The translations under genes and the position numbers were made by a program. From Bin87 sp965203195 (GTDB lineage: Bacteria > Chloroflexota > Dehalococcoidia > Lucifugimonadales > UBA3495): DNA of 64,000 nucleotides. Where the stretch lies: contig OZ241860.1 of assembly GCA_965203195.1 (NCBI GenBank), positions 992,001 through 1,056,000 on the forward strand. The letters run 5' to 3'. The notes beneath the pieces were generated by a model. That model did no database searches, was not told the DNA's origin, and saw only the letters and a list, made by a program, of their open reading frames with translations. Positions 17,091-25,252 of the stretch are shown here, piece after piece (position 1 is the first letter of the stretch; the number at the start of each line of letters is the position of its first letter).

Positions 17091-17945
17091 CTAGCGCAGG
17101 TAATCGGCAATCTGCCGGTCGTAGTCATCCTTGCGCGTGGCCTGGGCAATCAGCTCCGGGGAAGCCAGGGTAGCGCGCAGGTCGGCGGGGGCCACGCCGT
17201 CGCGCAGCGCCTTGAGGGTATCGTGCACCGCTTTGATGGCGGCCTGGAAGGGGAGATGCCCCTGTAGGGCCACGCGGACGCCGTTCTGCCCCAGCCATTC
17301 CTTGTCGTTCAGCTCGCCCCCGGCGCCGCCCAGCAGCAGCGGGATGTTCAGGGCGTCATTGACGGCGGCCACTTCCTCTTTGGCACTGGCCCCGGCCAGA
17401 AAGATGGCGTCCACGCCGGCGGCTTCGTAAGCCCGGACGCGGCGGATGCACTCGTCCCGGCCCAGGCGCAGGCTGCTGGTGCGCCCGGCTACCACCAGGT
17501 TGGGATCGGTTCGCCCGGAAAGAGCGGCTTTCATCTTGCCGACGCCTTCCTCCAGGGATATAAACCCGCCTTCGCCGCCGAACTGCATCGGCAGCAGGGT
17601 GTCCTCAATGGTAAGTGCGGCCACGCCGGCGGCTTCCAGCTCCTCCACCGTGCGCCGGACGCTGAGGGCGTTGCCGTACCCGTGGTCGGCGTCCACCATC
17701 AGGGGCAGCTGGCCGGCGCGGCAGATGCGGTAGATCTGCTGGGCGAATTCGGTGAGGGTGAGGATGACATAGTCGGGAGCGCCCAGCACCGTTCCGCTGG
17801 CGATGGAGCCCGCGAACATCCCCACCTCAAAGCCCAAATCCTCGGCGAGGCGTGCGGATATGGGATCAAAAACGGAACCGGGATGCACGCAGACATCGCC
17901 GGCCAGGACGGCGCGGTAGCGTTCCCGTCGGTTGGTGTAGTCCAT
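17091..17945 (-). CDS. Isocitrate lyase/PEP mutase family enzyme, probable oxaloacetate decarboxylase
   Basis: A 284-residue TIM-barrel protein. VDADHGYGNALSVRRTVEELEAAGVAA contains the metal-binding Asp-Ala-Asp with HGYGN. That variant is known from the oxaloacetate decarboxylase branch (the Pseudomonas PA4872 type), rather than the DTGYG of methylisocitrate lyases. ALTIEDTLLP and GRTSSLRLGRDECIRRVRAYEAAGVDAIF follow the family order. The C-S catalytic loop of true isocitrate lyases is absent, as expected. The ATG at 17945 has an AAGGAGC Shine-Dalgarno, which is duplicated upstream. Dimethylmalate lyase activity is an alternative. Confidence 0.8.
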   Translation of the reverse strand: MDYTNRRERYRAVLAGDVCVHPGSVFDPISARLAEDLGFEVGMFAGSIASGTVLGAPDYVILTLTEFAQQIYRICRAGQLPLMVDADHGYGNALSVRRTVEELEAAGVAALTIEDTLLPMQFGGEGGFISLEEGVGKMKAALSGRTDPNLVVAGRTSSLRLGRDECIRRVRAYEAAGVDAIFLAGASAKEEVAAVNDALNIPLLLGGAGGELNDKEWLGQNGVRVALQGHLPFQAAIKAVHDTLKALRDGVAPADLRATLASPELIAQATRKDDYDRQIADYLR

Positions 17946-17950
17946 AAATC

Positions 17951-17980
17951 GTTGCTCCTTAAATTGTTGCTCCTTGCGGG
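17951..17980 (-). repeat. Duplicated Shine-Dalgarno segment
   Basis: Two tandem 15-base units, each containing AAGGAGCAAC on the minus strand, sit directly before the start at 17945. This is the second case in the window of a duplicated SD leader (compare argG). Confidence 0.7.
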
Positions 17981-18383
17981 TAGCCTGCCTTGGTTGCCCC
18001 GCCACGATTGCTATGCCCCGGTTGAAATGAATGGCTGTCGCCGCTTTTACGGACGGCGCTGTGATAGCCGGCGCAGTTAGCAGTTATCAGATCATTCCCT
18101 GAGCGGGGCAGGATGGGGCGGGCGCCAACCGGCTCCGTACCGTCCGACTACCCGTCTCTTTTGCGGAGGATTGAAGGATTGAAGGATATGACACGCCCCC
18201 AAACCATAAACTAAATCAATCCCCGGCGCAATGGCGCCTGCCCATCGGTCGGTATTTTCAACACGCATTGGCATCGGATTTTTGGCCCCGCCGCCGGCGG
18301 CTGTTGCGGGGTTGGCGCAGGCGTGGCAAACTTGCCGCCAGGTTGCACTAATCCCCCCAAAGCCAAAGCCCCGGAGAAGCGCT
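17981..18383. other. Divergent intergenic region upstream of nadC
   Basis: No gene is seen. The region holds a short tandem of GGATTGAA (about 18170-18188), an A+T-richer patch (about 18205-18222) and a small hairpin GGCGC-AATG-GCGCC at about 18225-18238. It must contain promoters for both flanking genes, but I cannot place boxes with confidence. Confidence 0.5.
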
Positions 18384-19244
18384 ATGCCCCAGCAACTCCC
18401 GCCGGAAGTCCTCAATCTGATTGACGCCGCTCTTGCCGAGGACCAGGCGTTTAACGACCCCACCACGCAGACCCTGATACCTGACGACATCATTGGCAGC
18501 GGGATTTTGCGCGCCAAAGCGGACGGCGTGCTGGCCGGCGGGCCGGTAGCCGCCGCCGTATTCCGGCGCATTGACCCCAACCTGGAGATTGTCCTGCGCC
18601 TGGAGGACGGCGCCGCCCTGGCTCCGGGGCGGGACATCGCCAGCGTGCGCGGCGCGGCGGCGTCCATCCTGCGGGCCGAGCGCGCCGCCCTCAACTTTAT
18701 GCAGCGGATGAGCGGCATCGCCACTGCAACCAGCCGCTATGTGGCCGCCGTGGCCGGCACCCGCGCCCGCATTGTGGACACCCGCAAAACCGCCCCCGGT
18801 CATCGCTTTCTGGACAAGTACAGCGTCCGCATGGGCGGCGGCTGGAACCACCGCCTGAATCTGGCCGACGGCATTCTGATTAAAGACAACCATCTGGCGG
18901 CCCGCGCCATCCGCGCGGAACCCCTGGGCGAAGTCGTCCGCCACGCCGTAGCGCAGGCGTCCCACACCATCCGGGTTGAGGTGGAAGTGGAATCACTGGC
19001 CCAGGCGGCGGAGGCCGTTGACGCCGGAGCGCACATCATTATGCTGGACAATATGCCGCCCGAGCTGATGCGGGAAGCGGTGGACATCATCGCCGGGCGC
19101 GCGGCCGTGGAAGCGTCGGGCGGAATCACGCTGGCCACGGTGCGCGCCGTGGCGGAAACGGGCGTCGACCTGATCAGCATCGGCGGCCTGACCCATTCCC
19201 CGGACGCTTTGGACATTTCACTGGACCTGGAGTTTCCGCAGTAA
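18384..19244 (+). CDS. nadC: Nicotinate-nucleotide pyrophosphorylase (carboxylating)
   Basis: A 286-residue enzyme that turns quinolinate and PRPP into nicotinate mononucleotide in de novo NAD synthesis. Family signatures are DTRKTAPGHRFLDKYSVRMG, GGWNHRLNLADGILIKDNH, VEVEVESLAQAAEA and the closing EASGGITLATVRAVAETGVDLISIG. Length is normal. GGAGAAG precedes the ATG. No nadA or nadB lies nearby, so the rest of the pathway is elsewhere. Confidence 0.95.
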   Translation: MPQQLPPEVLNLIDAALAEDQAFNDPTTQTLIPDDIIGSGILRAKADGVLAGGPVAAAVFRRIDPNLEIVLRLEDGAALAPGRDIASVRGAAASILRAERAALNFMQRMSGIATATSRYVAAVAGTRARIVDTRKTAPGHRFLDKYSVRMGGGWNHRLNLADGILIKDNHLAARAIRAEPLGEVVRHAVAQASHTIRVEVEVESLAQAAEAVDAGAHIIMLDNMPPELMREAVDIIAGRAAVEASGGITLATVRAVAETGVDLISIGGLTHSPDALDISLDLEFPQ

Positions 19245-19290
19245 GCCGGCCCCGTCATTTCACCGACCCCGTCGCAACGGCCCCCCGAAT

Positions 19291-19899
19291 CTACCGCGCC
19301 CGGTCGTGATACTGCAAATCGTCAGGCAGCTCGCCGGTTATGCCCAGAGACACCAGCGCCCGTTGGGCGATAAAGCGGGCCACGCCGTCAATGTCCAGTC
19401 CCTTCAGGTAAAAGGGCGGCTCCGGCGGCAGAATGGTAACCCCCAATCGGGCCAGCGCCAGCAGGTTTTCCAGGTGGATGGCGTGGAGAGGCGTTTCCCG
19501 GGGGACTAGCGTCAGAGGGCGCCGCTCTTTCAGGGTTGCATCGGCGGCCCGGAGCAGCAGGTTGGGCGTGAGGCCATGCGCCAGCGCCGCTACGGAGTTC
19601 ATACTGGCCGGCGCGATTACCATCCCGGCGGTGGGGAATGTGCCGCTGGCGATCGGCGCGAACAGGTCGCTGACCGCATACTGCCGGAAGTGGGGCTGTT
19701 CCATCCAGCGCGCCGCCGCCTGGTTCCAGGACTCGTCCATCTCCTCCTGCCACACCATCCGGGCCGCGTTGGAAGCAACCGCAATCACCGGCCGTTCCCG
19801 CGCCAGCAGCTCCTCAATCAGCGCGCGGGTGATGACGGCGCCGCTGGCGCCACTGACGCCCACGATTACCGGGCGGGTAGCTGCGGGGTATGCGTCCAT
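19291..19899 (-). CDS. ubiX: Flavin prenyltransferase UbiX
   Basis: A 202-residue protein. It joins a dimethylallyl group to FMN to make the prenylated cofactor used by UbiD-type decarboxylases. VGVSGASGAVITRALIEELL is the FMN-binding start. MVIAPASMNSVAALAHGLTPNLLLRAADATLKERRPLTLVPRE is the conserved core. ATG 19899 has GGGAG at eight bases. Directly behind ubiA on the same strand, it points to a quinone (probably menaquinone) decarboxylation step; no ubiD is in the window. Confidence 0.92.
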   Translation of the reverse strand: MDAYPAATRPVIVGVSGASGAVITRALIEELLARERPVIAVASNAARMVWQEEMDESWNQAAARWMEQPHFRQYAVSDLFAPIASGTFPTAGMVIAPASMNSVAALAHGLTPNLLLRAADATLKERRPLTLVPRETPLHAIHLENLLALARLGVTILPPEPPFYLKGLDIDGVARFIAQRALVSLGITGELPDDLQYHDRAR

Positions 19900-19926
19900 A
19901 TTGCCGGCTCCCTGATTGCACGCTCT

Positions 19927-20907
19927 CTACCAGGGCAGAAAGCCGCTACCGCCGTAGGGCCAGGCCACGGCCAGAATGGTAAAGCCCAGCAACTGGGTGG
20001 AGATGTACTTGTTAAACGCAAAAGCCCGCCCCACTTTCGCCGGTTCGCCCGATTTGACCAGGTTGTTTTCGTACACCAGCAGCGCCACGGCCACCGTCCA
20101 GCCGATGAAGTAAAAGAGGTTGAGCTCCATCCAAATGCCCAGCGCCAGCAGCGCCGCCGCCGCCAGGCTATGCAGTGCCCGCGTCGTGCGAATGGCGTTG
20201 CGGACGCCGAAGCGGGCCGCGATGGAATTGATTTTGTTGGCCCGGTCAAAGTCGTAGTCCATACTCCCGTAGATGGTCTCAAAGCCCCCGGCCCACATCG
20301 CCACGGCAAAGGTCAACAGGACGGGAGGCCCGTCTAGCTGTCCGGTAACGCCAATCCAAGCGCCGGAAGGGGCAATGGACAGGGCCACGCCCAGCATCAG
20401 GCTGCATAGCCAGGTGTAATACTTGGCGAAAGAGTACAACACCACATACAGGGCGGCCACGGGCGCCAGCGTCAGGGCCAAAGGGTTAAGCTGCCAGGCG
20501 GCGACGAAAAACAGAACGGCCCCGGCGGCGGCCATCCCGCCTATTTCCAGCGGTTTGAGGATGCCGGCGGGAATGTGCCGGCCGGCGGTGCGGGGGTTGC
20601 GCGCATCCTCCCGGGCGTTGATGATGCGGTTGGCCGACATACCCAGCGTCCGAACGCCCAGAAAGGCTAGGGTAATCCAGAGGAATATGTGCCAGCCTGG
20701 CCATCCGCTGCCGCCGGCGTGGTAGGACGCCAGCGTCATGCCGATGTAGCCGAAAGGCATCGCGAACAGCGATTCGGATATGTTGATGGCGTTGAGGTAG
20801 TGGGGCGCCTTGCCCGCGATGGCGCGCAGGGGGCCGCCGGGGTTGGCGGTGGCGTTCTGCATAAAGCCGGACCGGATTAGCGCAAAAGGGGCCGGGTTAT
20901 CCGGCAC
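19927..20907 (-). CDS. ubiA: UbiA-family polyprenyltransferase
   Basis: A 326-residue multi-helix membrane enzyme that attaches a polyprenyl chain to an aromatic acid in quinone synthesis. The first metal/diphosphate motif reads NRIINAREDARNPRTAGRH, where the usual first Asp of DxxxD is Asn. The second, MDYDFDRANKINSIAARFG, is intact. Pairing with ubiX supports a role in menaquinone or ubiquinone-like synthesis. The start is uncertain: a GTG at 20907 overlaps the end of the upstream gene by 11 bases, while an ATG at 20862 lacks a good SD. Confidence 0.85.
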   Translation of the reverse strand: MPDNPAPFALIRSGFMQNATANPGGPLRAIAGKAPHYLNAINISESLFAMPFGYIGMTLASYHAGGSGWPGWHIFLWITLAFLGVRTLGMSANRIINAREDARNPRTAGRHIPAGILKPLEIGGMAAAGAVLFFVAAWQLNPLALTLAPVAALYVVLYSFAKYYTWLCSLMLGVALSIAPSGAWIGVTGQLDGPPVLLTFAVAMWAGGFETIYGSMDYDFDRANKINSIAARFGVRNAIRTTRALHSLAAAALLALGIWMELNLFYFIGWTVAVALLVYENNLVKSGEPAKVGRAFAFNKYISTQLLGFTILAVAWPYGGSGFLPW

Positions 20908-21151
20908 TGGTTTTGGCGTCGTCGCCGCTGCCGTTCAGCTTGCGGGCGAGCTCCGGGGAGACGTCGACACCGTACTCGGCCAGCATCCTGGCGATGCGCC
21001 CGCGCTCGGCGCGCCGCCCTTCCTCGATGCCTTCTACGATGCCTTCGGCGCGGCCCTCCACGATGCCCTCCGCGCGGCCCCTCCGCGTAGCGCGCCTCTC
21101 GACGGCTTCTTTCGCAGCAAAGAACATGACAAACACTCCGTAAAGCCTCAT
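20897..21151 (-). CDS. Truncated tandem copy of VNTR membrane protein
   Basis: An 84-residue protein starting MRLYGVFVMFFAAKEAVERR, followed by two RAEGIVEG octads, EEGRRAERGRIARMLAEYGV and an acidic end. It matches the C-terminal two-fifths of the next upstream gene (21165) almost residue for residue, but lacks that protein's N-terminal hydrophobic domain. It is therefore the remnant of a tandem duplication. The frame is intact, and its stop overlaps the proposed ubiA start, so it may still be translated. One short hydrophobic stretch remains at the N-terminus. Confidence 0.6.
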   Translation of the reverse strand: MRLYGVFVMFFAAKEAVERRATRRGRAEGIVEGRAEGIVEGIEEGRRAERGRIARMLAEYGVDVSPELARKLNGSGDDAKTSAG

Positions 21152-21164
21152 GGAGGGGACGGGG

Positions 21165-21737
21165 TTATGCGGAATTGGTTTCGGCGTCTTCGTTGCTGCC
21201 GTTCAGCTTGCGGGCGAACTCAGGGAAGACGTCGACTCCGTACTCGGCCAGCACCCTGGCGATGCGCTCGCGCTCGGCGCGCCGCCCTTCCTCGATGCCC
21301 TCCACGATGCCTTCGGCGCGGCCCTCTACGATGCCTTCGGCGCGGCCCTCTACGATGCCTTCGGCGCGGCCCTCTACGATGCCTTCGGCGCGGCCCTCCA
21401 CGATGCCCTCCGCGCGGCCCTCCACGATGCCCTCCGCGCGGCCCTCCACGATGCCCTCCGCGCGGCCCCTCCGCGTAGCGCGCCTCTCCACGGCTTCTTT
21501 CGCAGCAAAGAACATGACAAACACTCCGTAAATCCCCAAGGTGGTGGGGAACAGCAGCAAGGTGGCTACTATTATAACCCCGTTCTCCCGCTGCGTCAGC
21601 CCCGCCAGGTAGCCCAGCACCGGGAGCCCTTCACAGACGCAACCGGCGAGCAGCAGCGACAACAGCATACTGGCGCTGATTGATACCGCCCCGTCGGAAA
21701 ACCGCCACAAGGCGCGGCCGGATTCGCTGTTTTCCAT
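21165..21737 (-). CDS. Small membrane protein with octapeptide VNTR tail
   Basis: An unrecognised 190-residue protein. Residues about 15-75 hold two or three hydrophobic segments (ASMLLSLLLAGCVCEGLPVLG, GVIIVATLLLFPTTLGIYGVFVMFF). A basic link KEAVERRATRRG leads into seven exact RAEGIVEG octads and then EEGRRAERERIARVLAEYG. The chosen ATG at 21737 starts just before the membrane part; an upstream promoter at 21862-21890 fits. The repeat tail should be a long charged helix on one membrane face. Related tails occur at 6766. Function unknown. Confidence 0.7.
   Translation of the reverse strand: MENSESGRALWRFSDGAVSISASMLLSLLLAGCVCEGLPVLGYLAGLTQRENGVIIVATLLLFPTTLGIYGVFVMFFAAKEAVERRATRRGRAEGIVEGRAEGIVEGRAEGIVEGRAEGIVEGRAEGIVEGRAEGIVEGRAEGIVEGIEEGRRAERERIARVLAEYGVDVFPEFARKLNGSNEDAETNSA
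21302..21469. repeat. 24-bp minisatellite, seven units, encoding RAEGIVEG
   Basis: Seven head-to-tail 24-bp units, in two sub-types (CCTTCGG and CCCTCCG variants), lie inside the gene at 21165. The truncated copy at 20897 has only two units. The 24-bp period keeps frame, so unit number can change without breaking the gene. Confidence 0.9.
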
Positions 21738-21861
21738 CTTACTTGAAAGTCCTGTGCGTGTTATGGCCACGGCCAAGCCGGCCGTAGCCGGGATTGCCGG
21801 CATTCGTGGCGGCGGAGCTTGCCAGGTAGCGACGGCGCACCGCAGGGGAAATGCGGCCGCT

Positions 21862-21890
21862 ATTATAACCCGTTCGTTCCGATGCGCCAG
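21862..21890 (-). promoter_or_regulatory. Promoter CTGGCG-17-TATAAT
   Basis: On the minus strand a -35 CTGGCG and a perfect -10 TATAAT are spaced by 17 bp, about 125 bases before the start at 21737. Spacer and flanks resemble blocks at 21571-21599 and 51729-51757. Confidence 0.55.
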
Positions 21891-22114
21891 CCCGGTGTTT
21901 TGCATTGCACGCCGTATAATGATAACGCGGCCCGCATTTTTGATTGCGGGAGGCTTGGGCAGAGCCGTTGCCGGCGCCCGCTGCGACCGCCTGCCGTGTC
22001 CGCGCCGCCTTTCCAACCGCCTCCCCAAAACCGGCCCCCCGAATACGGAAGCTCCCGGACGACGCGCTTCGAAAATACCGCCCGGCGCCTTGCCTTTCGC
22101 AGCCCCTCCGATTG

Positions 22115-22123
22115 TGCTATACT
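22115..22123 (+). promoter_or_regulatory. Extended -10 promoter of the tig-clp locus
   Basis: TGcTATACT about 87 bases before the trigger factor start. Only a weak -35 (TTTCGC, 17 bp upstream) is visible. Confidence 0.5.
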
Positions 22124-22209
22124 GCCCCTAGTTTCGGGCCAGGCGGCCCTCGCCGCTGCCCGCGCGCCCTTTCGCAAAATCAATTGCCGCAGGCAGGAGT
22201 GTATCCCCG

Positions 22210-23733
22210 GTGAAGGTCACATGGGACAACTCATCACCCGTTGAGGTCACGCTGACGGTGGAAATGGCCACCGAGGACGAAAACCCGTACCTTGAGCGGT
22301 CCTACCGCCGCGCCGTCGGCCGCGTCAACATCCCCGGCTTCCGCCGCGGCCGCGCCCCCCGTCATGTTGTGGAAAACATGGTCGGACGCGTCGCCCTGAT
22401 ACAGGAAGCGCTGGACTTTATGGTGCCGGAAACCCTCAGCAAGGCCCTCGCCGACGAGGCCGTGGCCGCCTTTGCGGAACCCAGCATCGAAGTCACGCAA
22501 ATCGACCCCGTCGTCTCCTTTACGGCCACCGTCCCCCTGGAACCCGGCGTTGACTTGGGCGACTATCGCTCCGTCCGCCTGCCCCAGGAGCCGGTCACCA
22601 TATCCGACGAACAGATTGACGGCGCCCTCCAGCGAATGCAGGAACAGCAGGTAGTGTGGGAACCCGTAGAACGCCCCGTTCAGTACGGCGACCGCCTCAA
22701 TATCAATGTCCAGGGAACTATGGGCGAGGACACCATAGTCAACGAACAGGACGTGGAATACATTCCCACCGAGGACAGCGTCCTGCCTTTCCCCGGCTTT
22801 GCCTCCTATCTGCTGGGCGCGGCCGAGGATGACGAACTGGCATTTACGCTGCGCGTCCCCGATGACTATCCCCGACCCACCTTCGCCGGACGGGATGTTG
22901 ATTTCCAGGTATCCGTTCTGGCTGTCAAGGAAAAAAACGTGCCGGAACTGGACGACGAATTCGCCAGATCCTTGAGCGAAGGTTATGACGATTTCGCGGC
23001 CCTGCGCGCTTCCGTAGTGGCAAACCTTACGGCCCAGGCCGAAGCCGCCGCCCGCAACGAACTGGAGCAGAAAAGCCTCGCCGCCATCTGCCAGGTCGCC
23101 ATCGTCAACGCCTCGCCATTGCTTTACGAACGCGAAGTTGATGCGATACGCTCCGAGCGGGAGCGGATGCTGCAACAGCAGGGCCTTGATATGGCCACTT
23201 ACCTGAACTTCATGGGCAAAAGCGAGGACGAATACCTGGCCGAAATGCGCCCCGACGCCGAGCGCAGCCTCACCACCCGTCTGATACTCCGCAAACTGGC
23301 CGAAGTCGAGCAGATTGAAATATCGGACGACGACGTGCAAACCGAATCGGAGCGCTTGCTGGAATCGTCCACCGCAGAGGATGCCACCGACGAAAACATC
23401 CGGGCAATGCGCGAGTTCCTCAACTCCACCTCAACCCGCGACAACATCCGCTCCTCCCTCCACGCCCGCCGCGTGCTGGAACGATTGACCGAAATCACCC
23501 AGGGCAAGCTGGACGATGAGCGCACGGATCGGGATGACCAACGGGATGTCCAGGAGGATAATGGCGCCGGCATCGCTGCCGAAACCTCCGACACGGCTGC
23601 GGACAGGAACGCGGATGCCAGCGCCGGCATCTCCGATGATGCCAACGCCAACGCCAGCGCCCAACCCGATACCGACCACGAAGGCGGCGATACCCCGGCC
23701 CCGGCCGCATCCGAGCCGGTGCCCCAGGCCTGA
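22210..23733 (+). CDS. tig: Trigger factor
   Basis: A 507-residue ribosome-bound chaperone and peptidyl-prolyl isomerase. The ribosome-binding signature GFRRGRAPR is near residue 44. The FKBP-like domain (about 150-240) and the C-terminal helical arms follow. The last 75 or so residues are an acidic, Ala/Asp/Asn-rich low-complexity extension that is not needed for the fold. The start is GTG 22210, with AGGAG at 22195-22199. It leads the gene order tig-clpP1-clpP2-clpX, so folding and proteolysis genes share a transcript. Confidence 0.93.
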   Translation: MKVTWDNSSPVEVTLTVEMATEDENPYLERSYRRAVGRVNIPGFRRGRAPRHVVENMVGRVALIQEALDFMVPETLSKALADEAVAAFAEPSIEVTQIDPVVSFTATVPLEPGVDLGDYRSVRLPQEPVTISDEQIDGALQRMQEQQVVWEPVERPVQYGDRLNINVQGTMGEDTIVNEQDVEYIPTEDSVLPFPGFASYLLGAAEDDELAFTLRVPDDYPRPTFAGRDVDFQVSVLAVKEKNVPELDDEFARSLSEGYDDFAALRASVVANLTAQAEAAARNELEQKSLAAICQVAIVNASPLLYEREVDAIRSERERMLQQQGLDMATYLNFMGKSEDEYLAEMRPDAERSLTTRLILRKLAEVEQIEISDDDVQTESERLLESSTAEDATDENIRAMREFLNSTSTRDNIRSSLHARRVLERLTEITQGKLDDERTDRDDQRDVQEDNGAGIAAETSDTAADRNADASAGISDDANANASAQPDTDHEGGDTPAPAASEPVPQA

Positions 23734-23772
23734 CCAGTAGCCGCCCGCCGGCCATCATCAGGAGACCACCCA

Positions 23773-24420
23773 ATGCTGCATCAACCCAATCCCCCAACGC
23801 CGGCTCTGCCGGCCGGTATGTTGCCGGGGATTATCCGCCCCACCACCGAGGGCGAGCGCGCTTTCAATCCCTACTCCCTCCTGTTGCAGGCGCGCATCAT
23901 CTACCTCGGCACCCCGGTGGACGACGACATCTCCAACGCCGTGGTCTCCCAGCTCCTCTACTTGAGCTGGGAAAACCCCAATGATGACATCCACCTCTAC
24001 ATCAACTCCCCTGGCGGTTCCGTGCTGGACGGCATGGCCATCTACGACACCATGCAGCTGATCAAGCCCGATGTGTCCACCATCTGCATCGGCAAGGCCG
24101 CCAGCATGGGCGCCGTGCTGCTCTCCGGCGGCGCCAAAGGCAAGCGCTACTGCACCAAAAACTCCACCGTGCTGATCCACCAGGTAATGGGCGGCATCCA
24201 GGGCTCCGCTTCCGACATTGAAATCACCGCCCAGGAAATCCTTCGCCTGCGTCAGCGTCTCAACACCATCCTCTCCGAAAACTGCAACCAGCCCTTTGAG
24301 AAAGTGTCGCGCGACTCCGACCGTGACTACTGGATGGACGCCGACGCCGCCGTCGCCTACGGCATCGTTGACCATGTTCTGATCGAACTGCCCGACGCCC
24401 TGACCCGTGCCGTCGCCTAG
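23773..24420 (+). CDS. clpP: ATP-dependent Clp protease proteolytic subunit 1
   Basis: A 215-residue serine peptidase that forms the ClpP barrel. The catalytic triad is Ser111 (GKAASMGAV), His136 (VLIHQV) and Asp185 (SDRDYW), with the standard 25- and 49-residue spacings. An N-terminal extension of about 20 residues (PTPALPAGMLPGIIRP) precedes the core and may be processed. A GGAGA ribosome site lies upstream. A second clpP follows at once, suggesting a hetero-oligomeric ClpP1P2 protease as in other bacteria with paired genes. Confidence 0.93.
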   Translation: MLHQPNPPTPALPAGMLPGIIRPTTEGERAFNPYSLLLQARIIYLGTPVDDDISNAVVSQLLYLSWENPNDDIHLYINSPGGSVLDGMAIYDTMQLIKPDVSTICIGKAASMGAVLLSGGAKGKRYCTKNSTVLIHQVMGGIQGSASDIEITAQEILRLRQRLNTILSENCNQPFEKVSRDSDRDYWMDADAAVAYGIVDHVLIELPDALTRAVA

Positions 24421-24508
24421 ACTTCCCGGCGCCCCCACCCGGAAGCCCGGCAGCCGTTCCCTTGCGCCGGCCCCGGCGTCGCCCATCGCCTTTCACCAGG
24501 AGACCGCA

Positions 24509-25165
24509 ATGGCCGTTCCTTTCCACGACTCGCCGCTGCTCGCGCCCGCCAACATCGTGCCTATGGTCATCGAGACCGGGCCCCGGGGCGAGCGCGCCTT
24601 TGACATCTACTCCCTGCTGCTCCGCGAGCGCATCATCTACCTCGGCACGCCCATCACCGACCAGGTAGCCAACGTCATCATTGCCCAGCTCCTTTACCTG
24701 GAGCGCGAGGATCGCGACCGGGACATCAGCCTCTACATCAACAGCCCCGGCGGCTACATCGCCTCCGGCCTGGCCATCCTGGACACTATGCGGCTGATCA
24801 ACGCCCAGGTCTCCACCATCTGCGTAGGCACCGCCGCCAGCATGGCCACCGTCCTGCTCGCCAACGGCGAAAAGGGCAAGCGGTACTGCCTGCCCAACTC
24901 CACCGTGCATATGCACCAGCCCAATGTCGGCAGCTTCCAGGGCCAGGCCGCTGACATTGAAATCCAGGCCAAGGAAATCGTCCGCCTCAAGGAGCGACTC
25001 AACAACATACTCTCCGCATCCACCGGCCAGCCGCTGGAGAAAATCGCCGACGACACCGACCGCGACTTTTTCCTCACCGCCGACGAAGCCATCGCCTACG
25101 GCATCGCCGACGAAATCCTCGGCGCGCCCGCCGCCGACGCGGAAGCCATCGCTCCCGCCGCCTAG
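24509..25165 (+). CDS. clpP: ATP-dependent Clp protease proteolytic subunit 2
   Basis: A 218-residue paralogue of the preceding gene with Ser111 (GTAASMATV), His136 (VHMHQP) and Asp185 (TDRDFF). The HQPNVGSFQGQAADIEIQAKE loop is the usual ClpP form, so this is the more canonical of the two. The start at 24509 is set by AGGAG at 24498-24502; an in-frame upstream extension overlaps clpP1's end and is rejected. ClpX follows 87 bases later. Confidence 0.94.
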   Translation: MAVPFHDSPLLAPANIVPMVIETGPRGERAFDIYSLLLRERIIYLGTPITDQVANVIIAQLLYLEREDRDRDISLYINSPGGYIASGLAILDTMRLINAQVSTICVGTAASMATVLLANGEKGKRYCLPNSTVHMHQPNVGSFQGQAADIEIQAKEIVRLKERLNNILSASTGQPLEKIADDTDRDFFLTADEAIAYGIADEILGAPAADAEAIAPAA

Positions 25166-25252
25166 CCCATCGTCGTCAGCCCGCCCGCTTGCTTGCCCGG
25201 AACCGTAACCGCAACCGCAATCACGGCCGGCCGCGCCCGTCCCCTGCCCGCT

